Assembly (NCBI GenBank): GCA_903840415.1
Contig: CAIMFY010000114.1
Coordinates: forward strand, 30,752 to 94,751
Direction of reading: 5' to 3'
Length of the DNA: 64,000 bases
Source of the DNA: an uncultured Opitutia bacterium
GTDB taxonomy: Bacteria > Verrucomicrobiota > Verrucomicrobiia > Opitutales > Opitutaceae
Part shown: piece after piece, positions 33,999-44,600 of the stretch
Layout: each line of letters opens with the position of its first letter
How positions within the stretch are numbered: position 1 is the stretch's first letter
Translations under genes and position numbers: made by a program
The notes under the pieces: generated by a model
What the model saw: the letters and a program-made list of their open reading frames with translations, nothing else
The model's database searches: none
What the model was told of the DNA's origin: nothing

Positions 33999-35834
33999 TC
34001 ACGCGCGCTCATCCACCTGCACGAACTGCCGGTAAAGCGCCGCATAATGGCCGCCGCGCGCGAGCAATTCCGCATGCGTGCCGCGCTCGACGATGATCCC
34101 TTGATCCAGCACGAGCACGAGGTCGGCGTGGCGGATGGTGCTCAGTCGGTGCGCCACGACGAAGCTCGTGCGGCCGCGCAGCAGTGTGACCAGCGCGTGC
34201 TGCAATCGCGCCTCGGTGAGCGCGTCGATGGCGCTCGTCGCCTCGTCGAGCACCACGAGCCGCGGGTCCGCGAGCAGCGCGCGAGTGAAGCACACGATCT
34301 GGCGCTGGCCGATCGAGAGACTCGCGCCGTGTTCGCCGACCTCGGTGTGAAATCCGCGGGGCAACGCCTCCAGCAGATCGAGGCAGTCGAGCTGTGCAGC
34401 GGCAGCGCGCACCTCGTCGTCGGTCGCCCCGGGTTTCGCGAAGCGGATGTTTTCGAGGACTGTCCCGCTAAAGAGAAAATTCTGCTGCTGCACCATGCCC
34501 ATCTGGCGGTGCAGCGACTCGCTTGTAATCGTCCGCACCTCGCGCCCGTCGAGCAAAAGTTGACCGGCGGTCGGCAGATAAAATTTCGCGACGAGATTGA
34601 TGATCGAACTTTTCCCGCTGCCGGTGTGCCCGACGAGCGCGATAGTCTGGCCGGGCTCGGCGGTGAAATTTACATCGTGCAAAACCGGCCGCGCCGGATC
34701 GTAGCCGAACGTCACGCCGCGAAACTCCACGCGCACGCCGGTCCCGCGCATCGCCGGCAACGCGACCGCGTCAGTCGCGTCGACCCAATCTGGCGTCCAG
34801 TCGACCAAACGGAAGACACGTTCCGCGCCGGCCATCGCGATCAGCGCCTGGTTGTATTGGTTGCCGATGATTGCGATGGGGGCGAAGAATTGGTTCGCGA
34901 GGAGGAAGAACGTGATCAGATCGCCGATTCCCATCTGGTGGTGAAACACGCGCCAGCCGCCGAACAGCAGCAGGATCGCGACGAAAAACTGGCTGTTGAG
35001 CTCAAGCAGCGGCGTGAGGATCGCCGAGGTCCGCGCGAGCGCGACGCTGAACCGCGAATGATCCGCGAGCAGATCGCGGAAGAGGCCGGAGTTCGTCTGC
35101 TGCCGCACGTAGCCCTGCGTGACGCGGATACCGTTGACGGACTCGGCGAGCGTCGCCGTCACGCGGCTAAAACTGTCGCTCGCGGCGCGCGAGTAGTGGC
35201 TGAGTTTCACGCGGAAATGCCGGTTGATGATCCAGAGCACCGGCGCCAGCGCGAGGACGACGAGGAACAGCGCCCAGTCGCACCACGCCATCACCGCCGC
35301 GGAAAAAATCATCTGGCCGGTTTGAATCGCGCTCACGAACAGCACATCCTGGATACCGACGCGCAAAGCCTCCACGTCGCTCGTCAGTCGGCCGATGATG
35401 CGGCCGATTTTCACCCGGTGAAAGAAACTCATCGGCTGCCGCTGGACCTTCGCGAAGATGTCGGCGCGCAGGCCGTTGACGACCGTCTCGCCGATCTCGA
35501 GCGCGTAGCGTTGGCGGAAATGAAACATCCCGTCCGTCCAAATCGCGAGGAGCGCGTAGGCGAGGACGCCGAGCATGATGCCGCCGAAATCGCTCCGCGC
35601 GATCGGGCCCTTGATGATGAGCGTCGTGATCCAGACGAGCGCGGGCAGCTGCGCGGCCCGGATGACGGTCATCACGCTGAGGGCGGTGAGTTTCTTCTGC
35701 ACCGGTGCGGCGTAGGTGAACAGTCGGCGGATGAGCGACCACTCGAGCGGTTTTTGCAGTTCCTCGTCGTCGTCCTCGTCGCGGATGCGGCGGACGAGCC
35801 CGAGATCGCGGATGGGGGCGGTCTGGATGCTCAC
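33999..35834 (-). CDS. ABC exporter half-transporter, second of a pair
   Basis: A 611-aa fused permease/ATPase. An N-terminal extension (IRDEDDDEELQKPLEWSLIR) precedes six transmembrane helices with the SFFHRVKIGRIIGRLTSDVE coupling segment. The ATPase has Walker A GHTGSGKSS (402-410), Walker B LVVLDEATSAID and H-loop VVAHRLS. The signature reads LSIGQRQIVCFTRALL, with Ile in place of the second Gly of LSGGQ, so this half may form a weakened ATP site. It begins with a GTG overlapping the stop of its partner (GTGA, 35834-35831). The pair should form a heterodimeric exporter like BmrCD or TM287/288, substrate unknown. Confidence 0.92.
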   Translation of the reverse strand: MSIQTAPIRDLGLVRRIRDEDDDEELQKPLEWSLIRRLFTYAAPVQKKLTALSVMTVIRAAQLPALVWITTLIIKGPIARSDFGGIMLGVLAYALLAIWTDGMFHFRQRYALEIGETVVNGLRADIFAKVQRQPMSFFHRVKIGRIIGRLTSDVEALRVGIQDVLFVSAIQTGQMIFSAAVMAWCDWALFLVVLALAPVLWIINRHFRVKLSHYSRAASDSFSRVTATLAESVNGIRVTQGYVRQQTNSGLFRDLLADHSRFSVALARTSAILTPLLELNSQFFVAILLLFGGWRVFHHQMGIGDLITFFLLANQFFAPIAIIGNQYNQALIAMAGAERVFRLVDWTPDWVDATDAVALPAMRGTGVRVEFRGVTFGYDPARPVLHDVNFTAEPGQTIALVGHTGSGKSSIINLVAKFYLPTAGQLLLDGREVRTITSESLHRQMGMVQQQNFLFSGTVLENIRFAKPGATDDEVRAAAAQLDCLDLLEALPRGFHTEVGEHGASLSIGQRQIVCFTRALLADPRLVVLDEATSAIDALTEARLQHALVTLLRGRTSFVVAHRLSTIRHADLVLVLDQGIIVERGTHAELLARGGHYAALYRQFVQVDERA

Positions 35835-37705
35835 GCGGTGCCCTCCTTGAGTTTCAACTGCGCCAGCTCGCGCGCATCGACGAGCTGTAGATCGGCGACC
35901 CGCAGATACGGTCCCGGTTCGTGCATCAACTGCTCGTGCGTGCCGCGCTGCACGATCCGGCCGTCCTCCATCACGATGATGAAGTCCGCGCGGCGCAGCG
36001 TGCTCAGCCGGTGTGCGACGATGAACGTTGTGCGGCCCGCGATCGCGCGGTCGAGGGCCTCGAAAATCTCGTGCTCCGTCTCGCTGTCGATCGCGGCCGT
36101 CGGGTCGTCGAGCAGCAGGATCGCGGGCTCGAGTAGCACGGCGCGGGCAATGGCGAGGCGCTGGCGCTGGCCACCGGACAGAGTGTTGCCGCTCTCGCCG
36201 AGGATCGTGTCGTAGCCCTGCGGCAGGGCGGTGATGAAGTCGTGCGCGGCGGCGATGTGGGCGGCCTTTTCAACTTGCGCGCGGGTCGCGTTCGGATGGC
36301 CGAAGGCGATGTTTGACGCGATGGTGTTCGAGAACAGAAAACTCTCCTGAAACACGAGGCCGATGTTGCGCCGCAAATCGTCGAGGTGGAGCCGGCGCGC
36401 GTCGATGCCGTCAAGGAGCAAGCGCCCGGCGGTCGGATCGAAGAACCGCGGAATGAGGCTCATAAGGACGCTCTTGCCCGCGCCGGTCGTGCCGAGAATC
36501 GCGACGCACTGGCCAGGCTGCACGTCGAGATCGACCTCGCGGATGACCGCCTCGGCACCGTCGTAGGTGAACGAGACGTTCTCGAACTGCACGCGACCGT
36601 CGAACTTGGCGCGGCGAATCGCATCGGGCGCGGATTTCACCTCGATCGGGGCGTCGAGGATTTCGAACACGCGCCGCGCACCGATGAGGGATTGCTGCAC
36701 GGAATTGACGATGGTGGCGACATTGTTGACCTGACCGGAAAATTGTTCGAGCAGGCCGGCGAAGACGACGAGGCCGGTGCCGAGCGGGAGCTGGCCGTGG
36801 ATGACGAGCCAGCCGCCGTAGCCGAGCAGCACCATCATGTTGATGCGCGTCAGAAAACCGATCACCGGCGAGAAGAGGCTCACGCGCCAGAAAATCACCT
36901 GCTGCTGCGTGAGCACGGCGTTGTTCACGGTCTCGAATTTTTTTCGCTCCTCGGGCTCGCGGCCGAACGCTTTCGTGACCGCAATGCCCTGCAGGCTCTC
37001 GACGAACACCTGCACCATGCGCTCCACAAGTGTGCGATTCTGCGCGTATTCCGGCTGCGTGCGGCGCGTGTGCCAGGCGGAGAGCAATGCAAGCAACGGC
37101 GTCGTCGCCAGACACGCGAGGGTGAGCGACGGGCTGAGCGTCGCCATGTAAATCACATAAACGGTGAGCGAAATCACCATGATCACGCTCTGGATCAAGA
37201 CTTGATCGACGAACATGCGGACGCTCTGCACGTCGCTCGTCACGCGGGTGATGATCGAGCTGGTGTTGTTGGCGTCGAAGAAGCGGAAGCTGAGGCGTTG
37301 GAGCTTGTCGTAAACTTCGCCGCGCAGATCGACGACGAGTTTTTGCTGCACCAGGCGGTTGACCGAGACGGCGTAAACGTAGTTGAGCACGCCGCGGCCG
37401 AGCGCGAGGAGGAGGATGAGACCGGCGAGCAGGCCCAGCACCTGATAATACGGCCATGCTTCCGGCAGCGTAAGGTGCAGGCGGTTTTGCGTGAGCGGCG
37501 TGCCCTCGACCTGGTGACGGATGTAGTCGATGCCGAGCCCGGTGAAGCTCAGCCCGGCGATGCCCATCGTCAGCAGCGCGAGCTGGAAACTGAGCACGCG
37601 GAGGCAGTGCAACCGATAACGCCAGGCGAGTCCGAACAGCCGCCGCACGAGCGCGCCGTTGGAGGAGGCGGTCGTTGCGGACAAAAGTGGCGATCCAAGG
37701 GACAT
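35831..37705 (-). CDS. ABC exporter half-transporter, first of a pair
   Basis: A 624-aa fused permease/ATPase. I use the ATG at 37705 (MSLGSPLLSATTASS), because the upstream stretch is arginine-rich and unlike the family. Six transmembrane helices include LSFRFFDANNTSSIITRVTS. The ATPase has Walker A GTTGAGKS (from about 405), signature LSGGQRQRLAIARA and H-loop IVAHRLS. Its Walker B reads ILLLDDPTAAID, with Asp-Pro in place of the catalytic Glu-Ala (LDEAT). One site in this half is therefore probably degenerate, as in asymmetric heterodimeric exporters. It overlaps the second half-transporter by 4 bp. Confidence 0.92.
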   Translation of the reverse strand: MSLGSPLLSATTASSNGALVRRLFGLAWRYRLHCLRVLSFQLALLTMGIAGLSFTGLGIDYIRHQVEGTPLTQNRLHLTLPEAWPYYQVLGLLAGLILLLALGRGVLNYVYAVSVNRLVQQKLVVDLRGEVYDKLQRLSFRFFDANNTSSIITRVTSDVQSVRMFVDQVLIQSVIMVISLTVYVIYMATLSPSLTLACLATTPLLALLSAWHTRRTQPEYAQNRTLVERMVQVFVESLQGIAVTKAFGREPEERKKFETVNNAVLTQQQVIFWRVSLFSPVIGFLTRINMMVLLGYGGWLVIHGQLPLGTGLVVFAGLLEQFSGQVNNVATIVNSVQQSLIGARRVFEILDAPIEVKSAPDAIRRAKFDGRVQFENVSFTYDGAEAVIREVDLDVQPGQCVAILGTTGAGKSVLMSLIPRFFDPTAGRLLLDGIDARRLHLDDLRRNIGLVFQESFLFSNTIASNIAFGHPNATRAQVEKAAHIAAAHDFITALPQGYDTILGESGNTLSGGQRQRLAIARAVLLEPAILLLDDPTAAIDSETEHEIFEALDRAIAGRTTFIVAHRLSTLRRADFIIVMEDGRIVQRGTHEQLMHEPGPYLRVADLQLVDARELAQLKLKEGTA

Positions 37706-37792
37706 GCTGAATTTCAGCCTGCCGCCGCGAGGCGGACGGCGCACGAATTTTTTTCGCAACCAATACTGGCCCGGCTGAGTTCTCCCGGTGGG

Positions 37793-38479
37793 TCAGATCT
37801 TCACGACCTTCGTGCCAGCGACCAAGTCGTGGAGGCAGCGGCGATCTTCGCGGAAAATAAAGCAGTTGTCTACGAGCCAGAAGATGAGGCCGATGAGCGG
37901 CACTTGGCGCAGGCAGCGCGGCAGAAAACCGCGCAGAAAGAATCCATGGAGAAATCCGGCGTGCGCGCCGTCGCGGGCGCGGACGATGCGGAGGCGCGTG
38001 AGCATCTTTCCGACGGTCTGGCCGCGCACGGTGAGCAGCGTTGCCTGCAAGAGCACGAGTCCCGCGAGGTAGGGTGCCGAGAGAGCGAGCGAACTGGTGA
38101 GCGAGCTGGTGAGGGTTTCGATCAATTCTTGTGGCGAGCTTTGGCCGGAACCGATCAAGCCGCTGATTGTGGCCATGACCGCAGTCGACGTGGGCAGCCA
38201 GCAAAGCCACTCCAGAAAACCGTCGATGAACGCGGCGAGCAACCTCATGCCGGGATGGGCCAGCGTCGTGTCCGCGGCCGGGGCTACGCTCGTCAGAACG
38301 GGCGGGGTGCTTTCCGCCGGGGAGAATTCCGCGAAGTCGCCCACACGGCGCCATTCGTCAGTGCCGAGCGCCTTGGCCTGCGTGTCGAGGTTCGCGCGAC
38401 CGGCGATGATCCAGGCACGGATCTGCTCGACGGTCACGGGGCCGTATTCTTTGCCGTCGCCTCCGATGATGATAAACAT
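37793..38479 (-). CDS. RDD-family membrane protein with N-terminal GYF_2 domain
   Basis: A 228-aa protein. Residues 1-55 form a GYF_2 domain (IIGGDGKEYGPVTVEQIRAW, then DEWRRVGDF), thought to bind proline-rich peptides. From about residue 75 an RDD domain follows: MRLLAAFIDGFLEW, three to four hydrophobic spans and the conserved QTVGKMLTRLRIVRARDG segment. RDD proteins are membrane proteins of poorly known function, and some act as Na+/H+ antiporters. The gene stands alone between the ABC exporter pair and a small lipoprotein gene. Confidence 0.88.
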   Translation of the reverse strand: MFIIIGGDGKEYGPVTVEQIRAWIIAGRANLDTQAKALGTDEWRRVGDFAEFSPAESTPPVLTSVAPAADTTLAHPGMRLLAAFIDGFLEWLCWLPTSTAVMATISGLIGSGQSSPQELIETLTSSLTSSLALSAPYLAGLVLLQATLLTVRGQTVGKMLTRLRIVRARDGAHAGFLHGFFLRGFLPRCLRQVPLIGLIFWLVDNCFIFREDRRCLHDLVAGTKVVKI

Positions 38480-38566
38480 GGTGGACGCAACGAAGCAGCA
38501 GGCGCCAACGCGGTCAACGACGGAGGGCGCGCTGCGCCACTCGGGCGATTCCGGCTCAACCGCGCC

Positions 38567-39046
38567 TCAGTCCACGCGCGTCACGACACCGTTTTGGAAG
38601 ACGATTTGTTGTTCTTCCGCGCCGGTCGCATTCCGTCCGCCGCCACCACCACCACCCATGCCACCGCCGCCACGGCGGCCGCCGCCTCCGGTTGAGACGC
38701 CGAGGCCGCCGGCTCCGAGAGAAATATTAGGCAGCGGCAACCGAGACATCCCGCCACCGCCGCTGCTGCTGCTGCTCTTTTGATAAATCCAAGTTTCCTC
38801 ATTCGTCGTCGAGCCGACGCGCGGTTCGACTCGGGTCGGCGCGCCCAACGCCATGCGCACCATGTCGGGCGTCATGCCGTTCACGACTTTGCCTTCGAGC
38901 ACGGCCGACTGCATGTCCACGGGCCACGATTCATATAGCGCGCGGTTGGAGTCGATGCGGGAGATCGGCGTGGACGAGCAGCCGGCCAGCCATCCGGCGA
39001 GTGCGATTGAAATGAGCCCGGTCCAGCGCCAGCGAAAGGGTTTCAT
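38567..39046 (-). CDS. Glycine-rich lipoprotein with SmpA/OmlA-like region
   Basis: A 159-aa lipoprotein: signal peptide with lipobox LAGC and the acylated Cys at residue 23. Residues about 45-90 (LEGKVVNGMTPDMVRMALG, then TNEETWIYQK) resemble the small SmpA/OmlA (BamE-type) fold. A tail follows with long Ser and Gly runs (SSSSSGGGG, RRGGGGMGGGGGGG) and then a short conserved-looking end, EEQQIVFQNGVVTRVD, which fits the last strand of the same fold. The low-complexity insert thus splits the domain. Function unknown, probably attached to the outer membrane. Confidence 0.75.
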   Translation of the reverse strand: MKPFRWRWTGLISIALAGWLAGCSSTPISRIDSNRALYESWPVDMQSAVLEGKVVNGMTPDMVRMALGAPTRVEPRVGSTTNEETWIYQKSSSSSGGGGMSRLPLPNISLGAGGLGVSTGGGGRRGGGGMGGGGGGGRNATGAEEQQIVFQNGVVTRVD

Positions 39047-39281
39047 CCTGTGCTAGGACAGCGCGCCGGCGCGGGGTTCCCTGTAACTCGGCGTCGGTGG
39101 TGATTCACGGTCATAAACTTGGGAACGCCGTGGTGAAGCGGTTAGCCATTTACCGTCTGGCGGCAGCGCAGCGACCGAAAGTCCGATTTCGTCGCGCGGT
39201 TCGAAAAACTCTACGGCATTGCCTGCAACAGCTTGCGCGAAATCTCGCCGCTGGCACGGAGCGAGCAGAGGCCAGGGCACG

Positions 39282-39731
39282 ATGCACGCCACGGCTCTCA
39301 CCGCCACCCGCCTCCCGCTGGTCCAACCATTACCGGCCAGAATCTCCGCACCCCGCCGCGACCCGTTGCTGACGATCTTGATCGTCAGCGGCAATCCGTC
39401 GGTTCGCGAGGGGTTCTGCCGGTCTCTGGTCGGCCAGCACCGGCACCTCCTGCTCGCGAGCTGCGGCGAGGAAGCCCTGGCGTTCATCGAACGGCATGAA
39501 CCCGATCTGATCGTCACCGAGCTGCACCAATCCCTCGTCAACGGCTGGGACCTGCTCGTGCGCGAAAAACATTTTCGCCCCGATCATCCGGTCTTCGTCA
39601 TCGCCGCGCTGCCAACCGAGAAGACCCGGAACATCGATCCGCTAATCACCGAATTTTTTCAGGAGCCACTGGAACTCGATCCGGTGCTCGCCGCGGTCCG
39701 CAGCCACCTCGGCACCTCCTCTTTCGCTTAA
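39282..39731 (+). CDS. Degenerate response-regulator receiver-domain protein
   Basis: A 149-aa protein whose residues about 30-145 follow the CheY pattern (TILIVSGNPSVREGFCRSLV, EEALAFIERHEPDLIVTELH, HPVFVIAALPTE). The functional residues are changed. The acidic pair of strand 1 is Ser36-Gly37, the phospho-acceptor Asp is Glu80, and the conserved Lys before Pro near the end is Glu128. It therefore cannot be phosphorylated in the normal way, and a Glu at the acceptor site may mimic the active state. I use the ATG at 39282, though an ATG at 39219 would add 21 basic residues. No kinase or output domain is attached. Confidence 0.75.
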   Translation: MHATALTATRLPLVQPLPARISAPRRDPLLTILIVSGNPSVREGFCRSLVGQHRHLLLASCGEEALAFIERHEPDLIVTELHQSLVNGWDLLVREKHFRPDHPVFVIAALPTEKTRNIDPLITEFFQEPLELDPVLAAVRSHLGTSSFA

Positions 39732-39768
39732 CGTCACGTCCATCCGAAATCCGATCCACACCAAAGCC

Positions 39769-40290
39769 ATGAAAACGATGAAAAATCTCCTCCTGTTGGG
39801 TGCGTTCAGTTGCGCGGCGCTGGTGGCCAATGCTCTCACGAAAGATTCCCTGGTGCCCCGTCCAATCCGTCTTCAGGTCACGGTCACCGTCCCGCCGAGC
39901 ATGAACCTGATTCGCGACGACGACATCGCGGATGCGTTCGCCTATCGAGTATCCGCCGGGTTGAGCGAACAGGGCTTCAAGGGTCGCGTTGAATATGTCC
40001 GCGTCGGCGACGATCCTAAGACCGACATCCCCGTGCTCTCGATCAGCCTGATCGAATGGCGCGTCGATCGGATTGGGAATGTCGACTGCACTTTTGCCGC
40101 CAATCTCAGCGGACCGAACGGTAAGGAGAGCCTGGGGTTGTTCGCCGGTTCCTCGATGATGCTCTGGCCGCGCCACGATTATTTCGCCCGGGTCGACGGG
40201 TATGAAGACGCCGCGAGCAGCGCCCTCTCGGATTTGGCCAAACGGCTCAACGCCACCAAAATCATTCCGGTGCCCGAATCCAAACCTTGA
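39769..40290 (+). CDS. Secreted protein of unknown function
   Basis: A 173-aa protein with a signal peptide (MKTMKNLLLLGAFSCAALVANA). The mature part has alternating beta segments and one helix: PIRLQVTVTVPPSMNLIRDD, FAYRVSAGLSEQGFKGRVEY and DIPVLSISLIEWRVDR, with a final AASSALSDLAKRL helix. The look is that of small periplasmic LptE/DUF-type proteins, but I recognise no family. It lies 37 bp after the degenerate receiver gene on the same strand and 134 bp before the RND efflux operon. Confidence 0.7.
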   Translation: MKTMKNLLLLGAFSCAALVANALTKDSLVPRPIRLQVTVTVPPSMNLIRDDDIADAFAYRVSAGLSEQGFKGRVEYVRVGDDPKTDIPVLSISLIEWRVDRIGNVDCTFAANLSGPNGKESLGLFAGSSMMLWPRHDYFARVDGYEDAASSALSDLAKRLNATKIIPVPESKP

Positions 40291-40424
40291 GGCAGTTTCC
40301 TCGTTCCCTCCCGGGGCCGGCCCAAGCGTGAGCCGGCTCCGGTTGCTTTCTCAACTTAGCACGCCCTCGGCGACAAATTCTAAACTCTTACCCATCTGCT
40401 GCGTCCTGCGTTTACCAGCCTCTC

Positions 40425-41681
40425 ATGAGCACTCCACCGCCACCTCCTTCTTCCGCCGCACTGCCGTCCGAAACCCGTTCACCATGGGCTACTTGGATCG
40501 TCATCGGCCTAGTGATTCTGACGTTTGCGATCTTCTATTGGATTCGTTCGGCCAAGTCCGGCCCGAGCCCAGCCGCCGGCGGGCGCATGGCGCGACCGAC
40601 CCCTGTCGCCACCGCGCCGGTGCGGCAGGGAGACATGCCGGTCTATCTCACCGCGCTGGGCACCGTCGCCGCTTGGAACACCACCACCGTCCGCAGCCGT
40701 GCCGACGGTCAGGTGATGAAATTTCATTTCACCGAAGGCCAGCGCGTGGCCGCCGGCGATCTCCTCGTCGAAATCGATCCGCGCGCCTATCAAGTCGGCC
40801 TCGAGCAGGCGACTGGCCAGCTCGCCCGCGATCGGGCGCTGCTTCAAAACGCGAAGCTCGATCTCGAGCGCTACAAAAACGCGCAGGACGCCGTCACCTC
40901 GCAGCAAGTCGACACCGCCAAATCCAGCGTCGCCCAATACGAAGGCATCGTCCGCGCCGACCAGGGCTCCGTGGACAACTACCAGTTGCAACTGAGCTAT
41001 TGCCGCATCACGGCACCCATCTCGGGCCGCGTCGGCATTCGACTGGTGGACGAGGGCAACATCATCCACGCCTCTGATGCCGCCGGCATCGCTGTCATCA
41101 CGCAGGACCAGCCCATCGCGATTTTTTTCAGCATACCCGAGGACGCGCTGCCCAAAGTGCAAAAAGCCCTCGCCGGAGCCGAGCCGCTTTCCGTCGAAGC
41201 CTACGATCGTTCGATGAGCCGTATCCTCGCCAAAGGCACCGTCATCGCTCTCGACAACCAGATTGATGCCGGCACCGGCACGGTGCGGCTGAAGACGCGG
41301 TTTGCGAACGACGACGGCTCGCTCTTTCCCAATCAGTTCGTCAACATCCGCCTGCTCGTCGAGCTCCGTTCCGGCGCCACGCTGATTCCGGTCCCGGCCG
41401 TGCAGGTCAACGCCGATTCGCGCTTCGTCTTCGTCGTGAAAGCCGACGGCACCGTCGAGCAACGGGTGGTCACTCTGGGCCAGACCGAGACCGATTCCGT
41501 CGAGGTCACCCAGGGCGTATCGCCCGGTGAGACCGTCGTGACCGAGGGGCTGGATAAATTGCAGAACGGCTCGGTCGTCACCGCGCGCACGCCCGCCGGT
41601 GGCGGCGCGCCGGGCGCCGGCGGCCGCGGAAAACGCGGTGGCCGCGGTGGTGATCGATCGGGCGCGCCGAACTCCCCATGA
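40425..41681 (+). CDS. mdtA: RND efflux periplasmic adaptor (MdtA-like)
   Basis: A 418-aa membrane-fusion protein that links the inner-membrane pump to the outer-membrane channel. One N-terminal transmembrane span ([17 protein letters not shown]) is followed by the biotinyl-lipoyl half [20 protein letters not shown], then [15 protein letters not shown], an alpha-hairpin (about 125-185), the second lipoyl half [20 protein letters not shown], and the beta-barrel and membrane-proximal domains. The tail is Gly/Arg-rich. It starts a four-gene operon, and its stop overlaps the first permease start as ATGA. The symbol is given by analogy with E. coli MdtABC, because two permeases follow. Confidence 0.9.
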   Translation: MSTPPPPPSSAALPSETRSPWATWIVIGLVILTFAIFYWIRSAKSGPSPAAGGRMARPTPVATAPVRQGDMPVYLTALGTVAAWNTTTVRSRADGQVMKFHFTEGQRVAAGDLLVEIDPRAYQVGLEQATGQLARDRALLQNAKLDLERYKNAQDAVTSQQVDTAKSSVAQYEGIVRADQGSVDNYQLQLSYCRITAPISGRVGIRLVDEGNIIHASDAAGIAVITQDQPIAIFFSIPEDALPKVQKALAGAEPLSVEAYDRSMSRILAKGTVIALDNQIDAGTGTVRLKTRFANDDGSLFPNQFVNIRLLVELRSGATLIPVPAVQVNADSRFVFVVKADGTVEQRVVTLGQTETDSVEVTQGVSPGETVVTEGLDKLQNGSVVTARTPAGGGAPGAGGRGKRGGRGGDRSGAPNSP

Positions 41682-44600
41682 ACATTTCCCGCCCGTTCAT
41701 CGAGCGGCCGGTCGCGACTTCGCTGCTGATGGTGGCGCTGTTGCTCGCCGGTTTCGTCGGCTACCACGTGCTCCCGATCTCCGCGTTGCCGGAGGTGGAC
41801 TACCCGACGATTCAGGTGATGACGCTTTATCCCGGCGCCAGTCCGCTCGTGATGACCTCGGCCGTCACCGCGCCGCTGGAACGCCAGTTTGGCCAGATGC
41901 CCGGCCTCTCGGCGATGAATTCCACGAGCTCCGGCGGCGCCTCCGTCATCACGCTCCAGTTCAGCCTCGATCTCTCGCTCGACGTCGCCGAGCAGGAAGT
42001 GCAGGCCGCCATCAACGCCGCCAATAATTTCCTCCCGCCCGGCCTTCCGAACCCGCCCACTTACAGCAAGGTCAACCCGGCCGACACGCCGATCCTGACG
42101 CTCGCGATCACCTCCGACTCGCTCGCACTCCCGAAGATCGAAGATCTCGTCGACACGCGGCTGGCGCAGAAAATTTCGCAGGTCTCCGGCGTCGGCCTCG
42201 TTTCGATCTCCGGCGGCCAGCGCCCGGCCGTGCGTCTCCAGGTGAACCCTACCGCGCTCGCCGCCTACGGGCTCACGTTGGAAAATATCCGCACCGCCAT
42301 CGGCGCCGCCAACTCGAATGCCGCGAAAGGCAGCTTCGACGGCCCGAAGCAGGCCTCGACCATCGACGCCAACGACCAGCTGAAATCGCCCGCTGAATAT
42401 GGCGCCGTCATCATCGCCTACAAAAACGGCCAGCCGATCCGGTTGTCCAGCGTGGCGGACGCGGTGGACGGCGCCGAAAACGCCTACCTCGCCGCGTGGG
42501 CCAACACCACGCCCGGCGTCATCCTCAACATCCAGCGCCAGCCCGGCGCCAACGTCATCCAAGTCGTCGATCGCATCAAGGCGCTGCTGCCGCAGTTGCA
42601 GGCGTCGCTCCCCGGCGCGGTCAAAGTCGCCGTGCTGACTGATCGCACCGTCACGATCCGCGCCTCGGTGGAAGACGTGGAGTTCGAGCTCACGCTCGCC
42701 ATCGGGCTCGTGGTGATGGTCGTCTTCCTTTTTCTGCGCAACGTCTCCGCCACGATCATCCCCGGCATCGCGGTGCCGCTGTCGCTCGTCGGCACCTTCG
42801 GCGTGATGTATCTGGCGGGTTTTTCGATCAACAACCTCACGCTCATGGCGCTGACGATCGCGACCGGCTTCGTGGTGGACGATGCCATCGTGATGATCGA
42901 AAACATCAGCCGTTACCTTGAGGAGGGCGATGCGCCGCTCGAGGCGGCGCTCAAGGGCTCGAAGCAAATCGGGTTCACGATCATCTCGCTCACGTTCTCG
43001 CTCGTGGCGGTGTTGATTCCGCTGCTCTTCATGGGCGACGTCATCGGGCGGTTGTTCCGTGAGTTCGCCATCACGCTCGCCGTCTCGATCCTCATCTCCG
43101 CGGTGATCTCGCTCACGTTGACACCGATGATGTGCGCGAAACTGCTGACCCACGTGCCCGAGGAAAAACAAGGGCGGTTCTACAAAGTGAGCGGGCAGAT
43201 CCTCGATCGCATTATCGCCACCTACGGCCGGTATCTCAAATGGGTGCTCGATCATCAGGGCCTCACGCTGCTCGTGGCGTTTGCCACGATGGCGCTGACG
43301 GTGGTGCTTTACGTTTTCATTCCGAAGGGCTTTTTCCCCACGCAGGACACCGGCGCGATTCAAGGTGTCACCGAGGCGTCGCAAAACATTTCCTTTTCCG
43401 CGATGGCTGAGCGGCAGCAGATTCTCGGGCAAGCCATCCTCGAAGATCCCGATGTCGAAAGTCTGTCGTCTTTCATCGGCGTGGACGGCATCAACGCCAC
43501 GCTCAACAGCGGCCGCATCTCGATCAACCTGAAGCCGCTCGCGGAGCGCTCGGCGCGGGCGCCGGCGATCATCCGGCGGTTGCAGGAACGTGTGAGCGGA
43601 GTGCCGGGCATCACGCTCTACCTTCAGCCGGTGCAGGACATCACGATCGATACCACGGTGAGCCGCACCCAATACCGCTTCGTCCTGCAATGCCCCGACA
43701 TCGACGTGCTCTCGCACTGGGTGCCGCTGCTCATGGAAAAAATGCACGTACTCCCCGCGATCACCGATCTCGCCTCGGATCTGCAGATGCAGGGCCGCCA
43801 GATCTACATCGAGATCGATCGGGCCGAGGCGAGCCGCCTCGGTCTCGCCGTTTCGGATATCGACAACGCGCTCTATGACGCCTTCGGCCAGCGGCTCATC
43901 TCCACCATCTTCACGCAGTCGAACCAGTATCGCGTGGTGCTCGAAACACAGCCGCAATTCCGGCAAGGCCCGGTGTCACTGGACCGACTCTACCTCACGA
44001 CGGCATCCGGCGGGCAGGTGCAACTGTCCACGCTGGCCCGCATCGTCGAGCAGCCGGCGCAACTCGCGATCATGCGCTCCGGTCAGTTTCCCTCGACCAC
44101 GCTGTCGTTCAACCTCGCGCCCGGCGCCTCGCTCGGCGAAGCCGTCGCGGCCGTCAAACAAGTGGAGCAGGAAATTGGCCTGCCGCTCTCGATTCAGACG
44201 AGTTTCCAGGGTGCGGCGCAGGCGTTTCAATCCGCACTCGGCAACGAACTCTGGCTGATCCTCGCGGCGATCGTGACCATGTATATCGTGCTCGGCGTCC
44301 TCTATGAGAGCTACATCCACCCGATTACGATTCTCTCCACGCTGCCGTCGGCGGGTGTCGGCGCGCTGCTGGCGCTGATGCTGGCGCGCAGCGACCTGAA
44401 CGTCATCGGCATCATCGGTATCATCCTCCTGATCGGCATCGTGAAGAAAAACGCGATCATGATGGTGGACTTCGCGCTGCACGCCGAACGCAACGAAGGC
44501 CTCGCCCCGCGCGAGGCGATCTTTCAGGCGTGCCTCCTGCGGTTCCGGCCGATTCTGATGACGACGATGGCGGCGCTGCTCGGCGCGCTGCCGCTCATGC

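Noticed and set aside
34047..36215. Plus-strand open frame of 722 codons
   Set aside because: It is antisense to the two ABC exporter genes, has the Arg/Glu/His-rich composition of a GC-rich shadow frame and carries no domain.
36386..38695. Plus-strand open frame of 769 codons
   Set aside because: Antisense to the first ABC half-transporter and the RDD gene. Composition is that of a shadow frame, with no start signal.
41333..43966. Minus-strand open frame of 877 codons
   Set aside because: Antisense to the RND adaptor and permease, His/Arg/Asp-rich with no recognisable fold.
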